Assembly (NCBI RefSeq): GCF_013166605.1
Contig: NZ_JABKKF010000011.1
Span: forward strand, 1 to 64,000
Reading direction: 5' to 3'
DNA length: 64,000 bases
Source: Xylanibacter muris
GTDB lineage: Bacteria > Bacteroidota > Bacteroidia > Bacteroidales > Bacteroidaceae
The notes below the pieces were generated by a model, which did no database searches, had not been told where the DNA came from, and saw only the letters and a program-made list of their open reading frames with translations. Position numbers and translations under genes: made by a program. Below, piece by piece: positions 1-8,972 of this stretch (position 1 is its first letter; each line of letters begins with the position of its first letter).

Positions 1-983
1 ATAAATGGAGTATTAAGTATTGGCGGAATGTTCTCTCCCAAGTCCTTATTCAATGCGTACAGGCTTTGTGGTTGGTAACTGAATGTTCTTCTATATACTT
101 TTGCCATTTCCCTTCCCTGTTTGTTAGGATATCCCGGATTGCTTTCACATCCCATGAATGGAATGTTCAAACCCGTATTGTCCAAGAGGCTGTTCCAATA
201 GTGGTTGTTTGATCGGTTCGGCCATTGTGGTGTGTAGTCTAAGCACACAGGTATCCCGCATGCCCTCATGACGTATGTAGTGTATGTTGCATAGTCGATA
301 CATTCTCCCATCTGCATGTTTTTCAATGCAGAGACAGGTAAATTTATGTTTAATTCAGGTAAAACTTTCTTGTTATTGTATTTCAATGCTTTTAATGCGT
401 CATTGACTTTACTTGCAGCCCAAAACGCTGAATTTTTCATGTCATCACTGGTTATGACAGACGTTGCATATTTATAGTATAGCTTTCTTAAATCTTCCCT
501 CCAATTTGAAGTCGGCTTCTCATTGTTAACTCTATATGGCAGCATATATTCACAAAAATCTTCAAATGAAAGATGCTTGGCCCACAGACCGTTTCTCCAG
601 TCTTCAAACGCCATGTCTATATTGTTGATAATGTCTTTTTCATTTATGAAGTCATTATCTTTGGTAAGAGTCAGGTTTACGTATGGGTCACCGCATTCTG
701 TATAAAGTCTATAATACTGTTCAATACATTCCGGATACTTATACTGTTTGTTTATTTGTTCAATACCTGCATAGTATTTATCAAGTATAGGACTGTCCTT
801 AAAAGAATGATACTTCATATTCTCCGCAATGAACCTTGCAGCTTTGATCTTTTCTTGGTCTCCGGTTTTAGTGTAGTGGGCTATAACCTTTTCTCCCACA
901 GTGCTTTTGGACGTTTCTTGTGAATAGGCAGTTATTGCTGTAGTCATGCAAATGAGATGTGTGATAATCGTTTTTGTATACAT
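1..983 (-). CDS. Secreted transglutaminase-like protein (3' end outside window)
   Basis: The reading frame starts with ATG at 983 and is still open at base 1, so about 327 residues are visible and the C-terminus is missing. Residues 1-21 form a signal peptide ending in a TAYSQ-like cleavage region, so the product should be exported to the periplasm or cell surface. A transglutaminase-like cysteine protease fold is suggested by MGECIDYATY (Cys228), NNHYWNSLLD (His261) and Asp268, in the expected Cys-His-Asp order. The family is common in gut Bacteroidetes and is thought to act on peptides or glycopeptides; the substrate cannot be read from the sequence. A -7 promoter box lies about 110 bases upstream. 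It is transcribed away from the copA gene's 3' end. Function is inferred from the motif only. Confidence 0.75.
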   Translation of the reverse strand, partial: MYTKTIITHLICMTTAITAYSQETSKSTVGEKVIAHYTKTGDQEKIKAARFIAENMKYHSFKDSPILDKYYAGIEQINKQYKYPECIEQYYRLYTECGDPYVNLTLTKDNDFINEKDIINNIDMAFEDWRNGLWAKHLSFEDFCEYMLPYRVNNEKPTSNWREDLRKLYYKYATSVITSDDMKNSAFWAASKVNDALKALKYNNKKVLPELNINLPVSALKNMQMGECIDYATYTTYVMRACGIPVCLDYTPQWPNRSNNHYWNSLLDNTGLNIPFMGCESNPGYPNKQGREMAKVYRRTFSYQPQSLYALNKDLGENIPPILNTPF

Positions 984-1094
984 GATACTTTTTATATGAT
1001 AGTTTTAGTAAAGATTCTTTTATAAAAGCCCCATTGTGACCTTTTATTTCAATGTGGTATGAGTCGTAACCTTTTAGGTAAGTATTATTTTTTA

Positions 1095-1102
1095 CAAAGG
1101 TA
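1095..1102 (-). promoter_or_regulatory. Bacteroidetes -7 promoter box for the transglutaminase-like gene
   Basis: On the minus strand this reads TACCTTTG, matching the TAnnTTTG consensus of the Bacteroidetes primary sigma factor. It would give a leader of roughly 105 bases before the ATG at 983. The rest of the gap (984-1280) is A+T-rich and shows no gene. Confidence 0.5.
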
Positions 1103-1280
1103 TGTTTTTTTCTTTATTACGTCAGATTATTATAAGGAAAAAGATGAGGTCATTAGGTATTTTTAACTTTGTGTTGTTTTTAGTTTAACACAATGTGTTT
1201 AAGATATAATCTTGTGGTTTTTATAATTATTGTTCTTACTTAGTAATATGTTGAAGACATGGATAGTGTTTCGTATGCAA

Positions 1281-3161
1281 CTATGTCAGCTTAAGTCTCA
1301 GACTGTTTAGTACCACGCTCACACTGCTCATTGCCATGAGTGCGCTTGCCCACATGGGACTTATCTGGAAACCGGCGACTCCGTAAAGTGCTCCGGCTGC
1401 GATAGGGATGCATGTCACATTATATATAAATGCCCAGAAAAGATTTTGTCGTATCATGCCAACTGTTTTTCCTGACAGGACTATGGCTTCGCTGATGCGT
1501 CTGAGGTCGTTGCTCATGAGTGTGACTTGTGCAACGTCCATTGCGATGTCTGTGCCTTTTCCCATTGCTATGCTTACGTTGGCAGCAGCGAGAGCCTGAC
1601 TGTCGTTTATTCCGTCTCCAATCATTGCAACGCATTTTCCTTCCGCCTGCAGTTTTCTTACGAGGTTTTCCTTGTCTTGTGGCATCACCTTGCTTTGGTA
1701 GTGTTTTATTCCGGCCTTTTCTGCCCACCTACGAACGTTATCCTCCTTGTCTCCACTCATCATATATATGTCTATCCCTGCATTTTGAAGCTGTTCCATT
1801 GCTTCGCGTGCATGAGGTTTCAGTTGTTCCTCAATGGCTGTCGTGCCTGTCTTCCTTACGAGTTGCGTCACAGTGCCGGTCTTGTCTGTCACCACGGCAT
1901 TCACGTTCTTTAGATTTTCAAGAGCAGTCGCGTCTTTTATAAGGATGTTTTTCTGTGCAGCCTTGCCGATGCCGACCATCAGTGCTGTGGGTGTGGCCAG
2001 TCCCATTGCACACGGACAGGCAATCACCAATACCGATACGGCAGACAGAATGGCGTGCGGGAGCATGTCCGTACCACCGATGACAATCCATAAAACCAGT
2101 GTGGCGAGAGATATCAATACTATTGCCGGTACGAATATCATGGCAATCTTGTCTGTAATTCTCTGTACGGGAGCTTTTGAGCCCTGTGCCTGACGTACCA
2201 TTCTGATTATGTTGGCGAGTACTGTTTCCGAGCCCACCTTTTCGGCTTTAAACCGTGCCGTTCCCTCTTTCACGATTGTTCCGGCAAGGAGTTTGCTTCC
2301 CTTTTCCTTGACGACAGGTTCCGGTTCTCCGCTTATCATGCTTTCATCCACGTATGCTGTGCCTTCGGTGATGGTTCCGTCTACGGGAATCTTGTCTCCG
2401 GGTCTTATCTCGATGATGTCATCCGGTTGTAGTGCCGTTATCGGTGTTTCCGTTATGCTGTTGTCTGTATGATTTATGAGCCGTGCCGTTTTGGGCGCCA
2501 GTCCCATAAGTCCCTTTATGGCTGATGCGGTGCTGTTCTTTGCACGTTCCTCGAGCACCCGTCCTGTGAGTATGAATGTTATAATCATTACAGATGCGTC
2601 ATAGTAGGTATGATATTCGATATTGCGTATACCCCATGTCGTGTCTCCCCAGAATGTGTTGAACACGCTGAAAAGGAAGGATATTGCCGTGCTCATTGCC
2701 ACGAGAGTGTCCATATTGGCAGAGGCGTTTGTCAGCTGTTTCCATGCAGAGGCGTAGAACATCCGTCCGCAGTATATTATGTTGACGAGTGCTATTGCAA
2801 GCATTGCTATATTGGCTGCCGTGATGTTTTCTATATTTATCCATTTCATTGATATGGCCATTGTTATGAGGGCAAAACCCCACGACAGTCCGGTTTTTCT
2901 TTTCAGACTTAGGTATTGCTTCCGTTCTATTTCTTCGATGTCTCTGTCTTCCTCTGTCACCATGTCATATCCTGCAGCGGCAAGCACGTCTTTCATCTGC
3001 GCGAGTGTTATTTCCTGCGGGTTGTATTCTATGAGTGCTGTTCTTGCCGGCAGGTTCACGGTAGCCGAGTTTATGCCGGTGAGCGAGTTGAGTTTTTTTT
3101 CTACGTTTGCTGCGCATCCTGCGCACATCATTCCCAATACCGCAACTGTTTTCTTTTCCAT
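1281..3161 (-). CDS. copA: Copper-type P1B ATPase lacking the nucleotide-binding domain
   Basis: Membrane cation pump of the heavy-metal P1B family, most likely exporting Cu(I). In order there is an N-terminal HMA metal-binding domain (GMMCAGC, Cys13 and Cys16), transmembrane segments, the actuator loop (SGEPEPV), the CPC metal site in the membrane (residues 382-384), the phosphorylated Asp426 in DKTGTVT, the SGD motif at 469-471 and the GDGIND hinge at 515-520. Only about 45 residues separate Asp426 from SGD, where family members usually have about 140-150. The whole N-domain, including the SEHPL-type ATP-binding motif, is therefore absent, yet the frame is intact. At 626 residues it is about 110 shorter than a one-HMA CopA. 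It starts 30 bases after the helicase gene and is probably cotranscribed with it. Pumping activity without an N-domain is doubtful. Metal specificity is inferred from CPC and the HMA domain. Confidence 0.9.
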   Translation of the reverse strand: MEKKTVAVLGMMCAGCAANVEKKLNSLTGINSATVNLPARTALIEYNPQEITLAQMKDVLAAAGYDMVTEEDRDIEEIERKQYLSLKRKTGLSWGFALITMAISMKWINIENITAANIAMLAIALVNIIYCGRMFYASAWKQLTNASANMDTLVAMSTAISFLFSVFNTFWGDTTWGIRNIEYHTYYDASVMIITFILTGRVLEERAKNSTASAIKGLMGLAPKTARLINHTDNSITETPITALQPDDIIEIRPGDKIPVDGTITEGTAYVDESMISGEPEPVVKEKGSKLLAGTIVKEGTARFKAEKVGSETVLANIIRMVRQAQGSKAPVQRITDKIAMIFVPAIVLISLATLVLWIVIGGTDMLPHAILSAVSVLVIACPCAMGLATPTALMVGIGKAAQKNILIKDATALENLKNVNAVVTDKTGTVTQLVRKTGTTAIEEQLKPHAREAMEQLQNAGIDIYMMSGDKEDNVRRWAEKAGIKHYQSKVMPQDKENLVRKLQAEGKCVAMIGDGINDSQALAAANVSIAMGKGTDIAMDVAQVTLMSNDLRRISEAIVLSGKTVGMIRQNLFWAFIYNVTCIPIAAGALYGVAGFQISPMWASALMAMSSVSVVLNSLRLKLT

Positions 3162-3191
3162 TTTCTGTCTGTTGGTTTTTATGACACTTTA

Positions 3192-5369
3192 TTATATATG
3201 TCCCGATAGTATCGCATCCGACACTATCTGTATTTCGTTGTATTGGATGTCTTCTCCTATGCCGTCTCTTATCTCGCGGTATGAGAGGTCTTCGGGATTC
3301 TTTCCCCTCAGGAAATGAACTATTCTTTCTATGTGTTCCTTTGGTACGAGTTCATCGGCTCTCACTTCGCCTGTCTCGATATATTTCCCTAAGTGGCCGA
3401 GAATTGTTCCTGCGGTAAGTGAGCGTTCTTTTGCAATCTCGTATATGCTTTTCCCCTCTTTATAGAGTTTCAGGGATATTTCCCTTGTCGGTATCTTTTT
3501 AATTTTGGGCTTCTTTTCTTTTTTCTCTTTTTTGTTTCCGTTGTCCTCTTGTCCAAGGGTGATGACGGCTTTTTGTTTAAGATATGCCGTTATGGAGAAT
3601 CCGTATTCTGTGACATATTCCAGAAGTCTTGTTTTTATTCTCAGGCATCCTCTCAGGTTGTTCATGGCTTCCGTATATCGTTTCCGGAGTTCCTTATTGC
3701 CTGTTTCTACGTTTGTCTGACGTATGAAATCTTCGAGCGGACGTATGTTTTTCAGGAAGTAGAGCGCCCCTTTGTTTATTCTTTCGGCTATTGTCTGATT
3801 CTCGGAATAGTTTTCACATGCTGTTGCCATCTGTTCATATTGCAGGTGGAATTTCCGTGCCACGTCTGTTATTACGTTATGGAAGACGACAGTCTGTTCG
3901 CGGTATTTGTTTGCCAGTAGCGGATAGTTTTTCACGAAATGTCCGTTTAGCAGCCTTGTTATAGTGTCGAGTGCTGAATAGATGTCGTGGAATCCGAATA
4001 GGTCGTCGAGCAGCCTTACATAGTATTGTCTTTGCATGATAAGGAAATCATCTTCTCCCGGTGTCCTTTTCTCCATCTCATCGGTGAATGTCTTTATGGA
4101 ACTGTCGTTTATGATGGCATGCACGGATATAGGGCTGCTAAGCACGAGCCCCTCGAGCGATTTGCAGCGGCTGAGTGCGACGTATGTCTGTCCATGTGCA
4201 AATGAGTTTTGTATGTCAATGATGGCATGACTGAAGGTCAGTCCCTGGCTTTTGTGTATTGTTATAGCCCATGCCAGTTTCACGGGATATTGCCTGAAAA
4301 CGCCTTCCACTATTTCAGTTATCTCTTTGGTGTCTTTGTCGAGGGCATATTTGCAGTTTGCCCATTCTTCCAGGCCTACTTCGATGATGTCACCGGTGTC
4401 TTTTGATTTCACGCTGAATCCCTTGTCGTTTATTTCGCATACCTCACCGAGCATTCCGTTATAGTATCTCTTTTCTCCTGATGTGTCGTTTTTTACAAAC
4501 ATCACCTGTGCTCCCTTCTTGAGTGTGATGATCATGTCGGTGGGGTAGGAATATTCGGGAAAGTCGTCTTCTATTGTGGCTTTGAATGTGAATGCCTTTC
4601 CCGGCAGTTCGTCAAGTTTGCGGTTGTTTGTTTCCTGTGCCTGCCTGTTGTGTGTTGTAAGCCTTATGTATTTCCTGTCGTCGTAGAGGCTTATGTCCGG
4701 TACGTACCGTTTGTTGAGTTCTTCGAGTGTCTGTCTGTCAACCTTGTTTTCCCTCACCTTGTTGAGTATCGAGAGGAATCGTGAGTCGCTTTGTCTGTAT
4801 ACTGTTTTGAGTTCTATTGTCACATAGTCTGTTTTCCTCAGGGCATGGCTTCCGAAGAAGTAAGTTGTTTCGTAATATTGCGAGAGCAGTTCTTGTTCGC
4901 TGTCTTTCACCACGGGTGCGAGCTGTTGCAGGTCTCCGATGAGCAGCAGCTGCACCCCTCCGAACGGGTTGCTGTTCTTTCTGTATTGTCTCAGTACAGA
5001 GTCTATCGCATCCAGAAGGTCGGCCCTAACCATACTTATCTCGTCTATCACCAGAAGGTCGATGCTTCTGATGATGTCAATTTTCTGTTTGCTGAAGCGG
5101 TAATGGTTCTGCTTTGTGTTGAAAGTGGTTTCCGGTATGAACGGTGCCAGCGGCAGCTGGAAGAATGAATGTATCGTCATACCGTTTGCGTTGATGGCCG
5201 CTATGCCTGTAGGAGCCACGACAATCATTCTTTTGGGCGACAGTTCTTTCAGTTTTCTTAGAAATGTTGTTTTTCCTGTTCCGGCCTTTCCTGTCAGGAA
5301 GAGATTTGTGCCTGTGCTTTCTATTATCTGCCATGCCCGTTGCAATTCGGGATTGTCGTGTGTGGTCAT
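3192..5369 (-). CDS. Pif1-like superfamily 1 DNA helicase with C-terminal helix-turn-helix
   Basis: ATP-dependent helicase of the Pif1/RecD-like branch. The Walker A motif GKAGTGKTT is at residues 27-35, the Walker B box DEIS at 109-112 with IDEISMV, and the later UvrD-like motif TIHKSQGLTF followed by YVALSRC. The helicase core covers about the first 430 residues. The rest is a helical region followed by a Lys-rich linker and a helix-turn-helix near 625-675 (KSIYEIAKERSLTAGTILG), the HTH_40-type C-terminus seen in Bacteroidetes Pif1-like and RecQ-like helicases. Length (725 residues) fits that group. The family resolves structured DNA such as G-quadruplexes and acts in replication and repair; the specific role here is inferred. 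A -7 box lies just upstream and copA follows after 30 bases. Confidence 0.85.
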   Translation of the reverse strand: MTTHDNPELQRAWQIIESTGTNLFLTGKAGTGKTTFLRKLKELSPKRMIVVAPTGIAAINANGMTIHSFFQLPLAPFIPETTFNTKQNHYRFSKQKIDIIRSIDLLVIDEISMVRADLLDAIDSVLRQYRKNSNPFGGVQLLLIGDLQQLAPVVKDSEQELLSQYYETTYFFGSHALRKTDYVTIELKTVYRQSDSRFLSILNKVRENKVDRQTLEELNKRYVPDISLYDDRKYIRLTTHNRQAQETNNRKLDELPGKAFTFKATIEDDFPEYSYPTDMIITLKKGAQVMFVKNDTSGEKRYYNGMLGEVCEINDKGFSVKSKDTGDIIEVGLEEWANCKYALDKDTKEITEIVEGVFRQYPVKLAWAITIHKSQGLTFSHAIIDIQNSFAHGQTYVALSRCKSLEGLVLSSPISVHAIINDSSIKTFTDEMEKRTPGEDDFLIMQRQYYVRLLDDLFGFHDIYSALDTITRLLNGHFVKNYPLLANKYREQTVVFHNVITDVARKFHLQYEQMATACENYSENQTIAERINKGALYFLKNIRPLEDFIRQTNVETGNKELRKRYTEAMNNLRGCLRIKTRLLEYVTEYGFSITAYLKQKAVITLGQEDNGNKKEKKEKKPKIKKIPTREISLKLYKEGKSIYEIAKERSLTAGTILGHLGKYIETGEVRADELVPKEHIERIVHFLRGKNPEDLSYREIRDGIGEDIQYNEIQIVSDAILSGHI

Positions 5370-5398
5370 AATGCTTTTGTTTCTGTTTTTCTTTTATG

Positions 5399-5406
5399 CA
5401 AAATTA
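5399..5406 (-). promoter_or_regulatory. Bacteroidetes -7 promoter box for the helicase-copA unit
   Basis: On the minus strand this reads TAATTTTG followed by C, matching TAnnTTTG. It lies about 30 bases upstream of the helicase ATG, a typical distance for a short leader. Confidence 0.5.
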
Positions 5407-5480
5407 CAAAATATATTCCATAATAGCTTTATTGTGGAACGGTTATGGCAGTATTTATTCTGTTTTTATTGTTGTATGTA

Positions 5481-6362
5481 TCATCTCCATGCCTTCAGCG
5501 AATATACTGCTTCTATGCGTCTTTCCGTTTTGTTGTCTACATTGACGAAGAAGTTGATGCCGGTCATCTTTTCGATATCATCCACAGACATGGCCTTTTC
5601 CGCCATCCTCTGTGAGCCGTTTTTGTTTGTATAGTAGAAACCGATGGCTTTTTCGTTGCCTTTTCTCAGTGACATTATTACTTTGAAGAACCCGTCGGGA
5701 ACGGTTATTATGTGTTCCTTGCCTATCGTCTTTTGCTTTTTGCCTTTTCGGTATACAGGGCCGCACACAATGTATATTCTTCCTTCCTGCCTGGCCCATC
5801 TCCTGCATGCCTCCTCGAGTGTTTTCCATCCTCCGGCATTGAGGCTGTGGTTTTGCGGGCAGATGTTACTCATGTAGAAGCATTCTTTCATCGCTTGCCG
5901 GCTCCATTTCATGTCGGCTGCCGGCGCCATGTGTCCACGGTCGTATCCGCATCCCTTGTAGTCGTCGGTGTTTACCTGGTGTGGTGCGGGTATGTCAGGG
6001 TCGGGAGTGAAATCGTCATATCGTTTCACTGTTCCTTCGGTTTCACTTGCGGTCAGTTCCCATGCCACATAGTTAGGGTTGTTGTGTTCGCGGTTGAATG
6101 AAACGGTGTATCCCTTGTGTTCGATGACTCTCTCCAGAACGCCTTTTATTGCGGCCGGCATTTCCGGTTTGCGGTGTCGTGTCGTTTTTTTCTGACGGAT
6201 GCTTTTTTCTGTAGAGCCTGTGTCTATGCCGGTGTATTCGTTTTTTACGGACCGGTTTATGTTTTCAGTGTTTGTTGTCTGTGGGTTCTTCAGTGTACTG
6301 CCGGTTATCAGACATACTGCTGCGGCCAGAATACCTGCAATACCTTTCAATTTGTTTGTCAT
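5481..6362 (-). CDS. Membrane-anchored or secreted DNA/RNA non-specific endonuclease (DRGH family)
   Basis: Nuclease of the beta-beta-alpha-metal NUC1/EndA family, cleaving DNA and RNA with a divalent metal. The catalytic motif DRGH is at residues 141-144 (YDRGHMAPAAD) and the metal-binding Asn region CPQNHSLNAGGW follows. The first residues after the chosen ATG (MTNKLKGIAGILAAAVCLI) form a signal peptide or signal anchor. I therefore prefer this start to an in-frame ATG 75 bases further upstream, which adds a non-signal stretch running into the terminator hairpin. A low-complexity Lys/Arg/Thr linker joins the anchor to the nuclease domain. About 293 residues, normal for the family. It is probably a periplasmic or surface nuclease for nutrient scavenging or DNA uptake; no immunity gene or toxin-delivery domain is nearby. 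Confidence 0.85.
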   Translation of the reverse strand: MTNKLKGIAGILAAAVCLITGSTLKNPQTTNTENINRSVKNEYTGIDTGSTEKSIRQKKTTRHRKPEMPAAIKGVLERVIEHKGYTVSFNREHNNPNYVAWELTASETEGTVKRYDDFTPDPDIPAPHQVNTDDYKGCGYDRGHMAPAADMKWSRQAMKECFYMSNICPQNHSLNAGGWKTLEEACRRWARQEGRIYIVCGPVYRKGKKQKTIGKEHIITVPDGFFKVIMSLRKGNEKAIGFYYTNKNGSQRMAEKAMSVDDIEKMTGINFFVNVDNKTERRIEAVYSLKAWR

Positions 6363-6395
6363 ATTAAGGTGTCTTTTCTGGATTTTCGGGTTGGA

Positions 6396-6440
6396 GTAGT
6401 GAGAGGCCGTCAATGACAGTATACAGCGGCCTCTCACTAC
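6396..6440 (-). terminator. Intrinsic terminator hairpin after the GH95 gene
   Basis: A perfect 14-bp stem (GTAGTGAGAGGCCG and its complement) encloses a 17-base loop. It sits five bases beyond the GH95 stop codon on the minus strand and ahead of the nuclease gene. There is no clear U-run on the minus-strand side. It separates the glycosidase unit from the nuclease. Confidence 0.65.
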
Positions 6441-6444
6441 TTTT

Positions 6445-8901
6445 TTACATTACATTTACAGTCTGGTTTTTCTTAAGCCTTACGGTCTTTCTCTTTCCGT
6501 TAAAGTGCAGTGTGGTTGTTCCTCCCTGCCGTGATGTGACGGTGAGGCTTTTCACTGCTTTGTCTTTCCATGTCATCGACACCGTGAACCCTCCTCTTGC
6601 GCATATACCGCTTACCTTGCCTTCCGCCCATTCGTCTGGCAGCGCCGGCAGGAGGGTTATACTGTTTGTATCACTCTGCATGAGCATTTCAATCACTCCG
6701 GCGCATCCTCCGAAGTTTCCGTCTATCTGGAATGGAGAGTGTGCGTCGAGAAGATTCGGATATGTGCCGCCTCCACGCCGTGCGTCCTTACCCTTGTAGT
6801 TGTCGGGACTGATATAGTTGAGCAGTTTGCGGTAGATGTGGTATGCGTTCTTGCTGTCTTTCAGGCGTGCATAGAGATTCACCCTCCATCCGGTGCTCCA
6901 TCCGGTGGTCTTGTCGCCCTTTATCTCAAGTGTGCGTGCGCAGGCTCGTGCAAGGTCAGGCGTGGCGTATGTGCTGATATGGTGCCCGGGGTATAGGCCG
7001 AAGAGATGCGACTGATGCCTGTGTTGCGGATCCTGATCATCCCAATCGTGATACCATTCTTGAAGATTGCCTTTCTTTCCTATCCTATATGGAAGCATCC
7101 GTGCGAGAGTGCGGTCGATATTTCGTATGAAGTCCTTGTCGGTGGCGAGTGTGCGTGCCGCCTCGCGTGCGTTGAGAAGACATTCGCGGGTCATGGCCAG
7201 GTCGGATGTGTTGCCGTATGATGTCGCCCCGATAAATCCGTCGGGAGCAATGTATTTGTTTTCAGGTGAAGTGCCGGGTGATGTTATAAACTGTCCGTCT
7301 TTCTCGATAAGCCAGTTCATACAGAACTCCGCCGCGCCGCGCAACAGTGGATAGTTCTGTTTAAGGAATCCGAGGTCGCGTGTGAACAGGTAATGTTCCC
7401 AGATGTGTGTGCTCACCCATGCGCCTCCCATGTTCCAGCTGGCCCACGACGTGTCGCCTGTACGCAGCCCCACCGGACAGGTCATTGCCCAGATGTCGGT
7501 GTTGTGTCCTAAGCACCATCCTTTGTCCGTTCCATAATATTCCCGTGCCGTCACTGCTCCTGTCTTGCTCAGGTTGGAAATGAAGCCGAGCAGCGGTCTG
7601 TGCATTTCGCTTAGGTTGGCTGTCTCTGCGGCCCAGTAGTTTTCCTCAAGGTTGATGTTGCTTGTATAGTTGCAGCTCCATGGAGGGGTTATCCGTTCGT
7701 TCCACAGTCCCTGCAGGTTTGCCGGCACGCCTTCCGTGCGTGAGCATGATATCAGCAGATAGCGTCCGTATTGGAAGTACAGCGCTTCAAGTTCCGGGTT
7801 CCTCTGGTTTTGCTCAGTATACAGGCGCAGCTGCCTGTCGGTCGGCAGCGATGCTATTGAGTCTGCCGTCCGTCCGAGGTCGAGGCTCACCCTTCCGAAA
7901 AACCTCTGATAGTCGTATATGTGGGTGTGCAGCAGTTCCTCGTAGGTCTTTCGTGCGGCGCGTTCCATTCGCTTTTTCACAAGTTTCCTGTAGTCGCGTC
8001 CCTCTGTGGCCGGGTTTTTGTCGAATCCGTTGAAGCTTGTCACATTTGCCACTATCACCGTCACCTCACGGCATCCGTCTATCTGCACTTCTCCCGAAGG
8101 ATAGCTTTTCACCTCTCCGTCGCCTTTGGCTGCCACAGCCTTTATGATCGTACGGAAGCGTATGCCGCGCTCCGGATCATATAGATGCTTCTCATTTGCC
8201 GGCACACCTTTATAATAACTCGGATAAGAGTGGTATGCGGCATGTCCCTCAGCTGTTATCTCGTTGCCTGTCGCGCTGGCTGAATATGGCAGCTGTGATG
8301 TAAAGCGTAGTGTGGCCTTTATGCCATTGACAGGCTCTGTCAGACGGATTATTATCACAGAGTCCGGTGCTGATGCGAAATACTCACTTGTGTGTATGCC
8401 ATCGCGGTTTTTATACTGTGTCGTGGCCACTGCCCGGCTGATGTCCAGCCTGCGGCTGTAGTCCGATATGTCTTTTGAACGGTTGTCACCATATTCAATG
8501 GTAAGCTGTCCGAGCGGCTGATATGTCTGGCTGAAGTGTCCCTGTATTTTACGGTTTGCCTTTTCCGCATTCCTATAGTCTTCCTTTTCGAGCAGCGCGC
8601 GTATTTCCGGCAGAGCCTTGTATGCTCCCGGTGTTGTCACCTCCTTGTCTGGCTCTCCTGTCCACAGGGTGATGTCGTTGAGGGATATCTTTTCGATGCG
8701 TGTTCCTCCGTATACGGTGGCTCCCATTGTTCCGTTGCCGATTACGAGAGCTTCCTCGAAGTGTTCGGCAGGCGAGTCGTAGCGGAGAACAAGATTTCCT
8801 GTATTCTCCTGTGCGTTTGTGCAGAGCATCGACATGGCTGTAAACGCAGTGGCCGCGAGGCGTCTTAGCAGATTGTTTTTCAAGTTTTCCGTTTGTTTCA
8901 T
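6445..8901 (-). CDS. GH95 glycoside hydrolase, probable alpha-L-fucosidase
   Basis: Exported GH95 enzyme, a family that removes terminal alpha-1,2-linked L-fucose (some members act on alpha-L-galactose) with inversion. The N-terminus carries a signal peptide ending near residue 31 (TNAQ). The N-terminal beta-domain holds the family signature NGTMGATVYGG, and the (alpha/alpha)6 barrel follows. Glu547 in SPGTSPENKY and Asp727 in FQIDGNFGG match the general acid and the base-side Asp of characterised GH95 fucosidases. The NINLEENYW segment carries the expected Asn region. At 818 residues it is full length. It lies 71 bases downstream of the GH2 gene and is probably cotranscribed, suggesting the pair trims fucosylated galactosides such as host glycans or plant xyloglucan. 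No SusC/SusD pair is next to it, so this is not a complete PUL. Confidence 0.9.
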   Translation of the reverse strand: MKQTENLKNNLLRRLAATAFTAMSMLCTNAQENTGNLVLRYDSPAEHFEEALVIGNGTMGATVYGGTRIEKISLNDITLWTGEPDKEVTTPGAYKALPEIRALLEKEDYRNAEKANRKIQGHFSQTYQPLGQLTIEYGDNRSKDISDYSRRLDISRAVATTQYKNRDGIHTSEYFASAPDSVIIIRLTEPVNGIKATLRFTSQLPYSASATGNEITAEGHAAYHSYPSYYKGVPANEKHLYDPERGIRFRTIIKAVAAKGDGEVKSYPSGEVQIDGCREVTVIVANVTSFNGFDKNPATEGRDYRKLVKKRMERAARKTYEELLHTHIYDYQRFFGRVSLDLGRTADSIASLPTDRQLRLYTEQNQRNPELEALYFQYGRYLLISCSRTEGVPANLQGLWNERITPPWSCNYTSNINLEENYWAAETANLSEMHRPLLGFISNLSKTGAVTAREYYGTDKGWCLGHNTDIWAMTCPVGLRTGDTSWASWNMGGAWVSTHIWEHYLFTRDLGFLKQNYPLLRGAAEFCMNWLIEKDGQFITSPGTSPENKYIAPDGFIGATSYGNTSDLAMTRECLLNAREAARTLATDKDFIRNIDRTLARMLPYRIGKKGNLQEWYHDWDDQDPQHRHQSHLFGLYPGHHISTYATPDLARACARTLEIKGDKTTGWSTGWRVNLYARLKDSKNAYHIYRKLLNYISPDNYKGKDARRGGGTYPNLLDAHSPFQIDGNFGGCAGVIEMLMQSDTNSITLLPALPDEWAEGKVSGICARGGFTVSMTWKDKAVKSLTVTSRQGGTTTLHFNGKRKTVRLKKNQTVNVM

Positions 8902-8972
8902 TTCAATTGTTTGTTATTTAGTATTATACGTTTTCCCGGGTATATGGCATGCCGGTGTGTACTGCATGGTGA

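Noticed and set aside
523..923. Plus-strand open frames of 60 and 116 codons
   Set aside because: They lie opposite the transglutaminase-like gene, whose motifs and signal peptide are clear.
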